DNA of 64,000 nt from Cylindrotheca closterium (Eukaryota; Bacillariophyta; Bacillariophyceae; Bacillariales; Bacillariaceae): NCBI GenBank assembly GCA_933822405.4, contig CAKOGP040002091.1, forward strand, positions 429,889 to 493,888, in the 5' to 3' direction. Shown piece by piece: positions 19,515 to 28,121 of the stretch. The notes under the pieces are model-generated. The model was given only the letters and a program-made list of their open reading frames with translations. It was not told where the DNA came from and searched no databases. The stretch's first letter is position 1; each line of letters begins with the position of its first letter. A program made the translations under genes and the position numbers.

Positions 19515-21856
19515 AACCGACTGGTGCTCTGTAACGGAAAAACCATTGCAAAATAGGCTACTACTACCACTAGATAGTCAATGTATGTTCTATAATTGCT
19601 CTTGTGTTGTTATTAATAGTTGTACATTATTTGAATATTAGTTTACAATATGTCCCCATATGATACACAATGTCTCCCTATTATATAGTCGTTTATGCGA
19701 CCGGGGAGCATGGTGGGTTGGTCTTGCTCAAGGCGTAAAAGTTGTAGCCTGCAATCACCAAGGTTTCATTGGGAGTTCTGTTCGCGTTGGCTTCGTAGAG
19801 CCGAGAAGCTTCAATATAGCATTCCATCATTTCCTCAGTGGCCCCAATTTGCAAGTAGGCGTTTCCGATAAGATTCAGGATTCTTCCCAAAGTGCTGGTC
19901 TTGGACTGCTTTCTCTTCCGTTCAATGGCCAAAGCGTCCTTGAAGTATTCCAAGGCTTCTTCAATCTTGCCAAGTTGTTGGTGGACTTGTCCCAAGTGCT
20001 GCATGGTCAATGCGACATCGGGGTGGTCGGCTCCAAGTGCAGCAACTTCGACTCGCAAGGTTTCTTTGTACATTCGAACAGCAAGATCGTCTTCGCCAGT
20101 CTCAAAGTGGATGGTGGCAATGTTGTACCACAAAATGGCAACATCGCGGTGATCTTTTCCCAAGATCTTTGTGCGGATTCGCAAGCTTTCGTGAAAGCAC
20201 TTCTTGGCAAGTTCGTACATCTCTTGCTTGAAAAGGACCAATCCAATAGAGTTCAAGGTGGAAGCAATGTCTTGGTGATCATCCTTCCCAAGGTTTTCCC
20301 GGCGGATGCGAAGAGCAACTTGATACGATTCAAAGGCGGACCCATAGTCGTGCATGTGGTATTGCATCAATCCAATGCTGGAGTATGTCTCGGCCAATTG
20401 CATAGCATCCTCACCAACGTTCTTCTTTTGCATCTTCAAGACCTTCTTGTACGCTTCCAAGGCTTGGGCGTGTTGTCCCATTTGCTTGTGGATGTGGGCA
20501 ATGTTGGTAAGAGTGATGATGACATGGGGGTGGTTGGGAGCCAAGACACTGGATTCGATCTGCAATCCTTGTTGATAGTGCTTCATGGCGGTTTGGAATT
20601 GCTTCATTTCATAACTCAAGTTTCCCATTTTGTTCAAAGTGGTGGCAACATCGGCAGAGAAGTCACCACAGGACGCAGATTGTGCTTCGTAGGCTCGATT
20701 GTAGTAGTCCAATGCCATCTCCAAGTCGCCGCGTTCGTGGTGAATCTCGGCGATTCCTTTGAAGGCAAGAGCAACATCCTTGGAATCCTCACCAAAGACT
20801 TCCTTGGCGATCTCCACATATTGGTTATAATGTTTGATAGATTCGTTCAACTTTCCAAGCTGATGACAAGTTTGACCAATGTTGTACAAGGTAGCAGCCA
20901 CATCAATGTCATCCTTGCCCAATAGAACCTTGCGAATGTTCAAAGACTCTTGGTAAATCTGAAGGGCATCGGAGAAGTCCTTTTGCAAGTAATAGACGCG
21001 TCCGATGTTATTGAGGACAGTTCCAATGGAGCAAAGATCAAGAGTCGACCAAGCACGGTAGGCTTCCAAGCTCTGGCAGAAGAGTTCCATAGCCTTGTTC
21101 GCGTTGCAAACTTCCATGTTGAAGTAAACGACTCCACAGCAGTTCAAGGCTGGTGCCAGGTACATGTTTCCCAGGTTGTTTGAAACAACAATTGAAAGAG
21201 CTTGAGTGTAGAGAACCAAACATTTTTCATCGTTGCCGACCTTGTAATAGCAGTATCCAAGGCAGTTCAAGATCTTAACAGTCAAACTGGCAATGGAACT
21301 GTCGCCACTTTGGATATTGACAAGTGCTCGCTGCAACCACGACTTTGCGATGCGACTTTGGCCTCGGTGGATATAAGTTTGGGCGATATTGTAGGCCAGG
21401 GTAGGGGCAGCTTTGTCTTGGCTGAAGTTGTCTTGAAGTTGTAGTGGACCGTTGTAGACTCTCATGCCTTCGTCGTAGTCAGTTCGTGATTCTGAGCCGG
21501 TGATGTCTTCGTCTTCAGAATCGCCATTTGGCAACATCAAGTTGAGAAAATCGTTGGAAACCTTCTTGGAGACCTTAGATTCCATATGACCGACAAGTTG
21601 GTCGACATCCATTCGGCAAAGTGCTTGAGAGAAACACAGTTCTGATTTCTCGTAATCACCATTTTGAAAGCTAGAGATACCGATTTCATTAAGAACAGAC
21701 ACTGTGTCCATCTTTGACGCAGCGCGAAGCTTCTTTCGTGGCATCTCATCGGTATCCATCGCTCGCACATTGGAGTATGATTGCATTGGGCTCATGGGGC
21801 CGTGGTTGGGGTAGCTGATGTTCATGATGTTTTTATGAGATTTTGTTTTTATGAAC
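19515..21856. repeat. Tandem duplication core, copy A (about 2.34 kb)
   Basis: Matches 22219-24560 at a constant offset of 2704 bp, with only one substitution that I can see (position 21757, a synonymous Asp codon change). It includes the whole TPR coding frame and its 3' flank. Identity stops sharply at both ends. Confidence 0.9.
19693..21825 (-). CDS. Kinesin-light-chain-like TPR protein, copy A, 710 residues
   Basis: Single-exon minus-strand gene. I chose the start at 21825 because copy B has exactly the same 710-residue frame from the equivalent Met. A 19-codon upstream extension exists only in this copy. After about 140 polar residues the protein is almost entirely tetratricopeptide repeats of about 42 residues, of the kinesin-light-chain type: units such as VATTLNKMGNLSYEMKQFQT and HPHVIITLTNIAHIHKQMGQ. 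About a dozen repeats can be counted, the last near residue 660. TPR arrays bind peptides or scaffold complexes; no motor or other catalytic domain is present. Such stand-alone KLC-like TPR proteins are abundant in diatoms. The partner is unknown. Confidence 0.85.
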   Translation of the reverse strand: MNISYPNHGPMSPMQSYSNVRAMDTDEMPRKKLRAASKMDTVSVLNEIGISSFQNGDYEKSELCFSQALCRMDVDQLVGHMESKVSKKVSNDFLNLMLPNGDSEDEDITGSESRTDYDEGMRVYNGPLQLQDNFSQDKAAPTLAYNIAQTYIHRGQSRIAKSWLQRALVNIQSGDSSIASLTVKILNCLGYCYYKVGNDEKCLVLYTQALSIVVSNNLGNMYLAPALNCCGVVYFNMEVCNANKAMELFCQSLEAYRAWSTLDLCSIGTVLNNIGRVYYLQKDFSDALQIYQESLNIRKVLLGKDDIDVAATLYNIGQTCHQLGKLNESIKHYNQYVEIAKEVFGEDSKDVALAFKGIAEIHHERGDLEMALDYYNRAYEAQSASCGDFSADVATTLNKMGNLSYEMKQFQTAMKHYQQGLQIESSVLAPNHPHVIITLTNIAHIHKQMGQHAQALEAYKKVLKMQKKNVGEDAMQLAETYSSIGLMQYHMHDYGSAFESYQVALRIRRENLGKDDHQDIASTLNSIGLVLFKQEMYELAKKCFHESLRIRTKILGKDHRDVAILWYNIATIHFETGEDDLAVRMYKETLRVEVAALGADHPDVALTMQHLGQVHQQLGKIEEALEYFKDALAIERKRKQSKTSTLGRILNLIGNAYLQIGATEEMMECYIEASRLYEANANRTPNETLVIAGYNFYALSKTNPPCSPVA

Positions 21857-22218
21857 CCGTCCCTTTTCCTTTTCCTATTCACTAGTAAAAGTCATTGCTG
21901 ACGAAGGCACAAAGCTTCTCTAGACGCGGAGTCATTCCAACTAGAGACTGAGGCCGATTTTACAATACTGTACACGTGGCCTGCATTTATGACTGCTATT
22001 GTACCAAGTGAATTTCGGTCTATCTCCCACCCACGATTGGTAATGCACGTTTTCCGGAGTCATCACCCATAATGCAAATGCAGGATACAGGATTGATTCA
22101 CGAACTCCCCTTTTGCGAATGCCGAAGTAACTACATTCGAAACAGCAGTTCGATACACTACGCTGTAGCCAGTATATGCAACATGTGTGTTACTTTCGTT
22201 CTTCACCGGATAGCACGC
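21857..22218. promoter_or_regulatory. Intergenic spacer between the TPR copies, 362 bp
   Basis: This is the upstream region of copy A and the downstream flank of copy B. It is a diverged relative of 19100-19514, with shared words at steadily changing offset (2769, 2746, 2725) that show small indels. The sharp contrast with the near-identical cores on either side is the main feature. Confidence 0.65.
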
Positions 22219-24560
22219 AACCGACTGGTGCTCTGTAACGGAAAAACCATTGCAAAATAGGCTACTACTACCACTAGATAGTCAATGTATGTTCTATAAT
22301 TGCTCTTGTGTTGTTATTAATAGTTGTACATTATTTGAATATTAGTTTACAATATGTCCCCATATGATACACAATGTCTCCCTATTATATAGTCGTTTAT
22401 GCGACCGGGGAGCATGGTGGGTTGGTCTTGCTCAAGGCGTAAAAGTTGTAGCCTGCAATCACCAAGGTTTCATTGGGAGTTCTGTTCGCGTTGGCTTCGT
22501 AGAGCCGAGAAGCTTCAATATAGCATTCCATCATTTCCTCAGTGGCCCCAATTTGCAAGTAGGCGTTTCCGATAAGATTCAGGATTCTTCCCAAAGTGCT
22601 GGTCTTGGACTGCTTTCTCTTCCGTTCAATGGCCAAAGCGTCCTTGAAGTATTCCAAGGCTTCTTCAATCTTGCCAAGTTGTTGGTGGACTTGTCCCAAG
22701 TGCTGCATGGTCAATGCGACATCGGGGTGGTCGGCTCCAAGTGCAGCAACTTCGACTCGCAAGGTTTCTTTGTACATTCGAACAGCAAGATCGTCTTCGC
22801 CAGTCTCAAAGTGGATGGTGGCAATGTTGTACCACAAAATGGCAACATCGCGGTGATCTTTTCCCAAGATCTTTGTGCGGATTCGCAAGCTTTCGTGAAA
22901 GCACTTCTTGGCAAGTTCGTACATCTCTTGCTTGAAAAGGACCAATCCAATAGAGTTCAAGGTGGAAGCAATGTCTTGGTGATCATCCTTCCCAAGGTTT
23001 TCCCGGCGGATGCGAAGAGCAACTTGATACGATTCAAAGGCGGACCCATAGTCGTGCATGTGGTATTGCATCAATCCAATGCTGGAGTATGTCTCGGCCA
23101 ATTGCATAGCATCCTCACCAACGTTCTTCTTTTGCATCTTCAAGACCTTCTTGTACGCTTCCAAGGCTTGGGCGTGTTGTCCCATTTGCTTGTGGATGTG
23201 GGCAATGTTGGTAAGAGTGATGATGACATGGGGGTGGTTGGGAGCCAAGACACTGGATTCGATCTGCAATCCTTGTTGATAGTGCTTCATGGCGGTTTGG
23301 AATTGCTTCATTTCATAACTCAAGTTTCCCATTTTGTTCAAAGTGGTGGCAACATCGGCAGAGAAGTCACCACAGGACGCAGATTGTGCTTCGTAGGCTC
23401 GATTGTAGTAGTCCAATGCCATCTCCAAGTCGCCGCGTTCGTGGTGAATCTCGGCGATTCCTTTGAAGGCAAGAGCAACATCCTTGGAATCCTCACCAAA
23501 GACTTCCTTGGCGATCTCCACATATTGGTTATAATGTTTGATAGATTCGTTCAACTTTCCAAGCTGATGACAAGTTTGACCAATGTTGTACAAGGTAGCA
23601 GCCACATCAATGTCATCCTTGCCCAATAGAACCTTGCGAATGTTCAAAGACTCTTGGTAAATCTGAAGGGCATCGGAGAAGTCCTTTTGCAAGTAATAGA
23701 CGCGTCCGATGTTATTGAGGACAGTTCCAATGGAGCAAAGATCAAGAGTCGACCAAGCACGGTAGGCTTCCAAGCTCTGGCAGAAGAGTTCCATAGCCTT
23801 GTTCGCGTTGCAAACTTCCATGTTGAAGTAAACGACTCCACAGCAGTTCAAGGCTGGTGCCAGGTACATGTTTCCCAGGTTGTTTGAAACAACAATTGAA
23901 AGAGCTTGAGTGTAGAGAACCAAACATTTTTCATCGTTGCCGACCTTGTAATAGCAGTATCCAAGGCAGTTCAAGATCTTAACAGTCAAACTGGCAATGG
24001 AACTGTCGCCACTTTGGATATTGACAAGTGCTCGCTGCAACCACGACTTTGCGATGCGACTTTGGCCTCGGTGGATATAAGTTTGGGCGATATTGTAGGC
24101 CAGGGTAGGGGCAGCTTTGTCTTGGCTGAAGTTGTCTTGAAGTTGTAGTGGACCGTTGTAGACTCTCATGCCTTCGTCGTAGTCAGTTCGTGATTCTGAG
24201 CCGGTGATGTCTTCGTCTTCAGAATCGCCATTTGGCAACATCAAGTTGAGAAAATCGTTGGAAACCTTCTTGGAGACCTTAGATTCCATATGACCGACAA
24301 GTTGGTCGACATCCATTCGGCAAAGTGCTTGAGAGAAACACAGTTCTGATTTCTCGTAATCACCATTTTGAAAGCTAGAGATACCGATTTCATTAAGAAC
24401 AGACACTGTGTCCATCTTTGACGCAGCGCGAAGCTTCTTTCGTGGCATCTCATCGGTGTCCATCGCTCGCACATTGGAGTATGATTGCATTGGGCTCATG
24501 GGGCCGTGGTTGGGGTAGCTGATGTTCATGATGTTTTTATGAGATTTTGTTTTTATGAGC
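22219..24560. repeat. Tandem duplication core, copy B (about 2.34 kb)
   Basis: Second copy of 19515-21856. Right of 24560 the similarity to the copy A upstream region drops to scattered matches (a pyrimidine-rich tract followed by ATTCACT). Confidence 0.9.
22397..24529 (-). CDS. Kinesin-light-chain-like TPR protein, copy B, 710 residues
   Basis: Identical in predicted protein sequence to the copy at 19693-21825. The single nucleotide difference I see is a synonymous Asp codon. It has the same start, the same TPR array and no intron. Its upstream region (from 24561 rightwards) differs from that of copy A, so the two copies may be expressed differently even though the products are the same. 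An assembly duplication cannot be excluded, but the distinct flanks argue against it. Confidence 0.85.
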   Translation of the reverse strand: MNISYPNHGPMSPMQSYSNVRAMDTDEMPRKKLRAASKMDTVSVLNEIGISSFQNGDYEKSELCFSQALCRMDVDQLVGHMESKVSKKVSNDFLNLMLPNGDSEDEDITGSESRTDYDEGMRVYNGPLQLQDNFSQDKAAPTLAYNIAQTYIHRGQSRIAKSWLQRALVNIQSGDSSIASLTVKILNCLGYCYYKVGNDEKCLVLYTQALSIVVSNNLGNMYLAPALNCCGVVYFNMEVCNANKAMELFCQSLEAYRAWSTLDLCSIGTVLNNIGRVYYLQKDFSDALQIYQESLNIRKVLLGKDDIDVAATLYNIGQTCHQLGKLNESIKHYNQYVEIAKEVFGEDSKDVALAFKGIAEIHHERGDLEMALDYYNRAYEAQSASCGDFSADVATTLNKMGNLSYEMKQFQTAMKHYQQGLQIESSVLAPNHPHVIITLTNIAHIHKQMGQHAQALEAYKKVLKMQKKNVGEDAMQLAETYSSIGLMQYHMHDYGSAFESYQVALRIRRENLGKDDHQDIASTLNSIGLVLFKQEMYELAKKCFHESLRIRTKILGKDHRDVAILWYNIATIHFETGEDDLAVRMYKETLRVEVAALGADHPDVALTMQHLGQVHQQLGKIEEALEYFKDALAIERKRKQSKTSTLGRILNLIGNAYLQIGATEEMMECYIEASRLYEANANRTPNETLVIAGYNFYALSKTNPPCSPVA

Positions 24561-25258
24561 CTGTTCTTTTTGCTTGCCCTGAATTCACTTTAGTGGAATG
24601 GGACCGGGGGAATTTCGAACACGTAATTGGAGCGGCAAATGGAACACATAAATAATGACCTATTTGCCGACACTTACAGTGATGTGAGAAAGGACCTACC
24701 CAAGACTATATAGAAGTTGAAGCTGTAATGGGACTTCACACGCAAATGTTGGTAGGACATTTTGGCATGAGTCAGAAAGAACAATGTTCAGGTGGCGGTC
24801 ATCAAAATGGCTTTTCGGTACTTACGGGAGATTGCTCCAAGTGAAGGGATGCATATTTCTCCGTTCTGTATCATCGGTCTGTTTCGGCGTCCCATTTGAC
24901 CAATCATATTGACATGTTTCCCCAGACTTTGCCCGATTCTCGCTCACTCCCGAAAAGATTCCCTAGCGAAACAATCTAATTTTCCGGAACAAAGAGTGAC
25001 GACTCAAAAGCCATTCATGAGCAGAATTTTCATTCTGGTCGATTGTGTCAAAAATAGGCCATTTATTTTCCAAACAGAACTCCGTTGTCTGTCTTCCCAC
25101 GAAGCGAAGGCGGAGGTCAGGCTATTGACCAATTCGAACAATTCGAACTTCAAGTCAACAACTAGTCCACTACATGTTTGTCCCGTTTCGCACCTTCGTT
25201 CATTCAACTGTCGACTGCTAAACGTCGAGAATTTTGTACCGGCATTTTCAAACAAAGA
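24561..25258. promoter_or_regulatory. Divergent intergenic region, about 0.7 kb
   Basis: Lies between TPR copy B (minus) and the CpeT-like gene (plus, if started at 25259). It should contain both promoters. An open frame at 24909-25382 overlaps the real gene in another frame and shows no family signal. No RNA gene or repeat is recognised. Confidence 0.4.
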
Positions 25259-26341
25259 ATGGTTGCTAAAACAGCGTTATTATGGGCAACGCTTGCAAGT
25301 TGGTCATTTGGAAAAAGCCTCAGTTTCACATCACCACAAGGAACAACGGCTCAGTATCAAACAAACTTTAAGACAACATTAAAATGTCGGTTCAGCACAT
25401 CACTTAATGCGGTTGCCAATCGAAACAAGAAAGAGGACGACGACCAAAATTCTCAGCCTTCGCAAAGGCATACCGTGTACAAGCATTTATTGCATCACTT
25501 TCAGGGCGACTTTGACAACTATCGACAAGTACTCGATGACCGAAAGGAAAAGTTGACCCCGAGGGAAGGTGGCGGTCACGAGAACTTCCACTGCACTTTG
25601 GTTCCTCTTTCCGAGACATCTAGACTAGCCGCTTTCTATTTTGACGGAAATCCACAACGCATATTCCGGTTCCGCTATTATGAACTTTTAATGACAGCCG
25701 AAGATGACACGAATGATATAAGCTGTGGTGACATCGAAATGAAGTTATATACACTGAATCCAGAGTTGGAGCGGGAGCTACGATCTTGCTCAGATGAACC
25801 ATTGAAATGGCCAGCCATGTTTCATTCCTTTGAAATAAATGAGGCTGACAAGATCAAGTACCTACCGAATTGTGAAATTCGATGGTCAGTGGACATGGAT
25901 CCAGTGGAACATGCCTACACCTTGGACCATGACAACATGTCCAAGCTGGACAATAAAAAGCAGGATTCTATTCATGCAATCATGGTTCATGGGGAAGCCA
26001 TTGTGGATTCCACCATGATACCAGGAGTCAAGATTCGAATTTTGGATCAGCTGTCTCTTTATGAAGACACCTTTTACATTAATGATCGAGGTCTGGATCC
26101 GGAATCTGGTGCTTTTATTTATGGCAACCAACGTGGTGTTCCTTATCGATTAGATCGTGTCACACGACTAGTTCAAATTGAAGAAGAGGACGCACAATTG
26201 GAGCGACAGATATTCGACGAGGATCTAGCATGGACCATGGGAGAATCATGGAGATCATCTGATGAGTACAATGCCAAAATCGAAGCCATTGGGGGGTTAT
26301 CGGCGGTAATGAGTGGCAAGAAACCTCCCTCCTCCAAATGA
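25259..26341 (+). CDS. CpeT/CpcT-like (DUF1001) protein, probably plastid-targeted, 360 residues
   Basis: Single exon. I prefer the Met at 25259 because MVAKTALLWATLASWSFGKS looks like a signal peptide followed by Ser/Thr-rich transit-like sequence ending near LSFTSPQG. An in-frame upstream Met at 25178 would add 27 residues. The body resembles the CpcT/CpeT fold: HHFQGDFDNYRQ near the start, then FRFRYYELL, MVHGEAIVDSTMIPGVKIRI, and FYINDRGLDPESGAFIYGN, close to the family's D.GRDPE...WG motif. In cyanobacteria these proteins attach bilins to phycobiliproteins or chaperone that step. Diatoms lack phycobilisomes, so the function here must differ. Assignment is by motif only. Confidence 0.6.
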   Translation: MVAKTALLWATLASWSFGKSLSFTSPQGTTAQYQTNFKTTLKCRFSTSLNAVANRNKKEDDDQNSQPSQRHTVYKHLLHHFQGDFDNYRQVLDDRKEKLTPREGGGHENFHCTLVPLSETSRLAAFYFDGNPQRIFRFRYYELLMTAEDDTNDISCGDIEMKLYTLNPELERELRSCSDEPLKWPAMFHSFEINEADKIKYLPNCEIRWSVDMDPVEHAYTLDHDNMSKLDNKKQDSIHAIMVHGEAIVDSTMIPGVKIRILDQLSLYEDTFYINDRGLDPESGAFIYGNQRGVPYRLDRVTRLVQIEEEDAQLERQIFDEDLAWTMGESWRSSDEYNAKIEAIGGLSAVMSGKKPPSSK

Positions 26342-26685
26342 TCCTGGAATGGATCATCGCTGTACTGTAGACACGAGCAAATACACAATCCGCTGAAAGT
26401 CATGAGCTAAGCTAAATACTACTAATAACACCAAAATAGAACTATTTGAAACAAATGATAGGGTCACTTATTCCTAACTACCTGGTAATTACAACTATGA
26501 GTTGCAAAGAAATGAATCTAGTGTATGTACCATGTACCTACATGTTTTTGCTATGATTCGTTTGGATCGAATGACCGACTGGCTCACAGTCCACGCATAA
26601 AACGCTACAAGGAGTTATGATGAATTGATACATTGTTTACCTAGTACATACATGACTGCATATGCAATGATATTTATTAGCTTTC
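26342..26685. other. Convergent intergenic region, 344 bp
   Basis: Between the 3' ends of the CpeT-like gene and the minus-strand membrane protein. AT-rich; I see nothing in it beyond likely 3' untranslated sequence. Confidence 0.5.
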
Positions 26686-27711
26686 TTACTTGATTCCTAG
26701 CCGCCTTCTCCATTTGAGCTTTCTCAATTCCGATCTTGCCTTGCTGCGATCCTCATCCATCGTATCCCGATCCTTGGTACAATTAGGATCTTTCATATCT
26801 CTTTCCACTTCACCAATGGTGTACTCTAATCGGGCAATATCCACATCCAAGTCCGACATGCTTTGACTCTGTGCTTGAGCCTTTTTCTCTTCCGCTGATA
26901 GGGTTGGAATATAGTGCCAACTGGAAAAGGTGTGATGCTCTTGTCTGAGTCTCAAAGTGGGATCTTCCTCGACAAAGTCAGTGGATAGTTGATCCGACAG
27001 CGAAAGCTCGCCACCGCTGGTGCTTTCAGCAGATCCACCATCATCCTCATCATCACTTGGAAATTCCAAAGCCACCTTGGCTTCCGAGTAGTCGTTCGCA
27101 ACCCCAAAGGCTTGCTTGAGACATTCTGGATTGGCCAAAGTGGAGGCGGCCACTTTCTTGGTTTCCACACTGCTCGTTTCATCAGATTGCAGATACAAAT
27201 TTGCCTCTACTTGTGCCTTGTTGCGCTCTTGAACGGTAGCCTCTTTTTGTCGTTCTCTGTAACCGCTTTCTCCAGGATAATGGTAGAACGCTGGAATGAT
27301 CCCTTCGTCTTTGTCACCATAGGCTTGAACATCCCACTCCAATTCTCCAAAATGTTTTCGCATTCGCGGGCTGTCCACCAAACCAGGAGCAATTTCCTCC
27401 ATTTGCTCTCTTGCCGTTGGATTCGACAAGGCAAACCAAAGTAGACTGTACGGAATGAAAATGGCAGCCGCAGCATACCCAGCCAGCTGATATTCGCGGG
27501 GCCATGGTTTTTCGTCGGCCTTTTTTTTCGTTGCTTTGGGTCTTGATGGTAGTGTCTTGGTATGGGCTTGCCAGGCACGGCGGGAGACAACTAGCCGAGA
27601 CGATGATGATGTGGTTGACGATGATCTATGCTGTGCATTCATTTCAACCCTGCTTCCTCTGGTGATGGATCGAGAGGCCTGCAATCCTCCCCGTCTAGAG
27701 GATGCAAGCAT
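26686..27711 (-). CDS. Single-pass membrane protein, probably mitochondrial, 341 residues
   Basis: Single-exon minus-strand gene. I chose the Met at 27711 because the following 50 residues (MLASSRRGGLQASRSITRGS onward) are Ser/Arg-rich without acids, as expected of a mitochondrial presequence. An upstream in-frame Met at 27804 is possible. One membrane segment (LAGYAAAAIFIPYSLLWFAL) lies near residues 75-95. The rest is hydrophilic: an acidic Ser-rich stretch about 215-250, and a C-terminal coiled coil of about 60 residues ending in a Lys/Arg-rich tail. I do not recognise the family. The start is divergent from the type I membrane protein to the right. Confidence 0.6.
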   Translation of the reverse strand: MLASSRRGGLQASRSITRGSRVEMNAQHRSSSTTSSSSRLVVSRRAWQAHTKTLPSRPKATKKKADEKPWPREYQLAGYAAAAIFIPYSLLWFALSNPTAREQMEEIAPGLVDSPRMRKHFGELEWDVQAYGDKDEGIIPAFYHYPGESGYRERQKEATVQERNKAQVEANLYLQSDETSSVETKKVAASTLANPECLKQAFGVANDYSEAKVALEFPSDDEDDGGSAESTSGGELSLSDQLSTDFVEEDPTLRLRQEHHTFSSWHYIPTLSAEEKKAQAQSQSMSDLDVDIARLEYTIGEVERDMKDPNCTKDRDTMDEDRSKARSELRKLKWRRRLGIK

Positions 27712-28121
27712 ATTTTTTCCTCTGTCTCTTCTTGCGACGATTTGAATTGAGTCTAAATGAAGTATGCTTTTTTGAATCGGTACCTTTCGAGACTTGTTTT
27801 TCACTGAAAGGGGCTGTATCGATTACTGAAGGTTACGATGATGTTGTCTACGTCTCATCTCTGATGGCCTGTCGGAGTGACGGGCGAACGCTGTTTCAGA
27901 TCGACTACTCGGACCAACATTTTGGCGGGAAGTCCAATAGGATCCGACGAAATTTTGGGGGAGTCTTGTGAACGTTACTCCGCAAGCCGACCATGGCGAA
28001 ACAGCACCAGCTAGCATCTAACGAATTACACTGTCAACGGTCCTTGCCTCCGATCAAAGACCTATCTAGCAATCCTCGTTGGCGACGAAGCCAGAGACAA
28101 AGCATTCAGAGCATTCATACC
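27712..28121. promoter_or_regulatory. Divergent intergenic region, about 410 bp
   Basis: Between two genes starting in opposite directions (27711 minus, 28122 plus). A plus-strand frame upstream of 28122 could extend the next gene to 27993, but the extension is polar and lacks family features. No repeat or RNA gene is seen. Confidence 0.4.

Noticed and set aside
19660..20925. 421-codon plus-strand frame (and its copy at 22364-23629)
   Set aside because: It is antisense to the TPR genes. It exists because of their codon use and carries no family signal.
24909..25382. 157-codon frame overlapping the CpeT-like gene
   Set aside because: No family features, and it overlaps a better supported gene in another frame.
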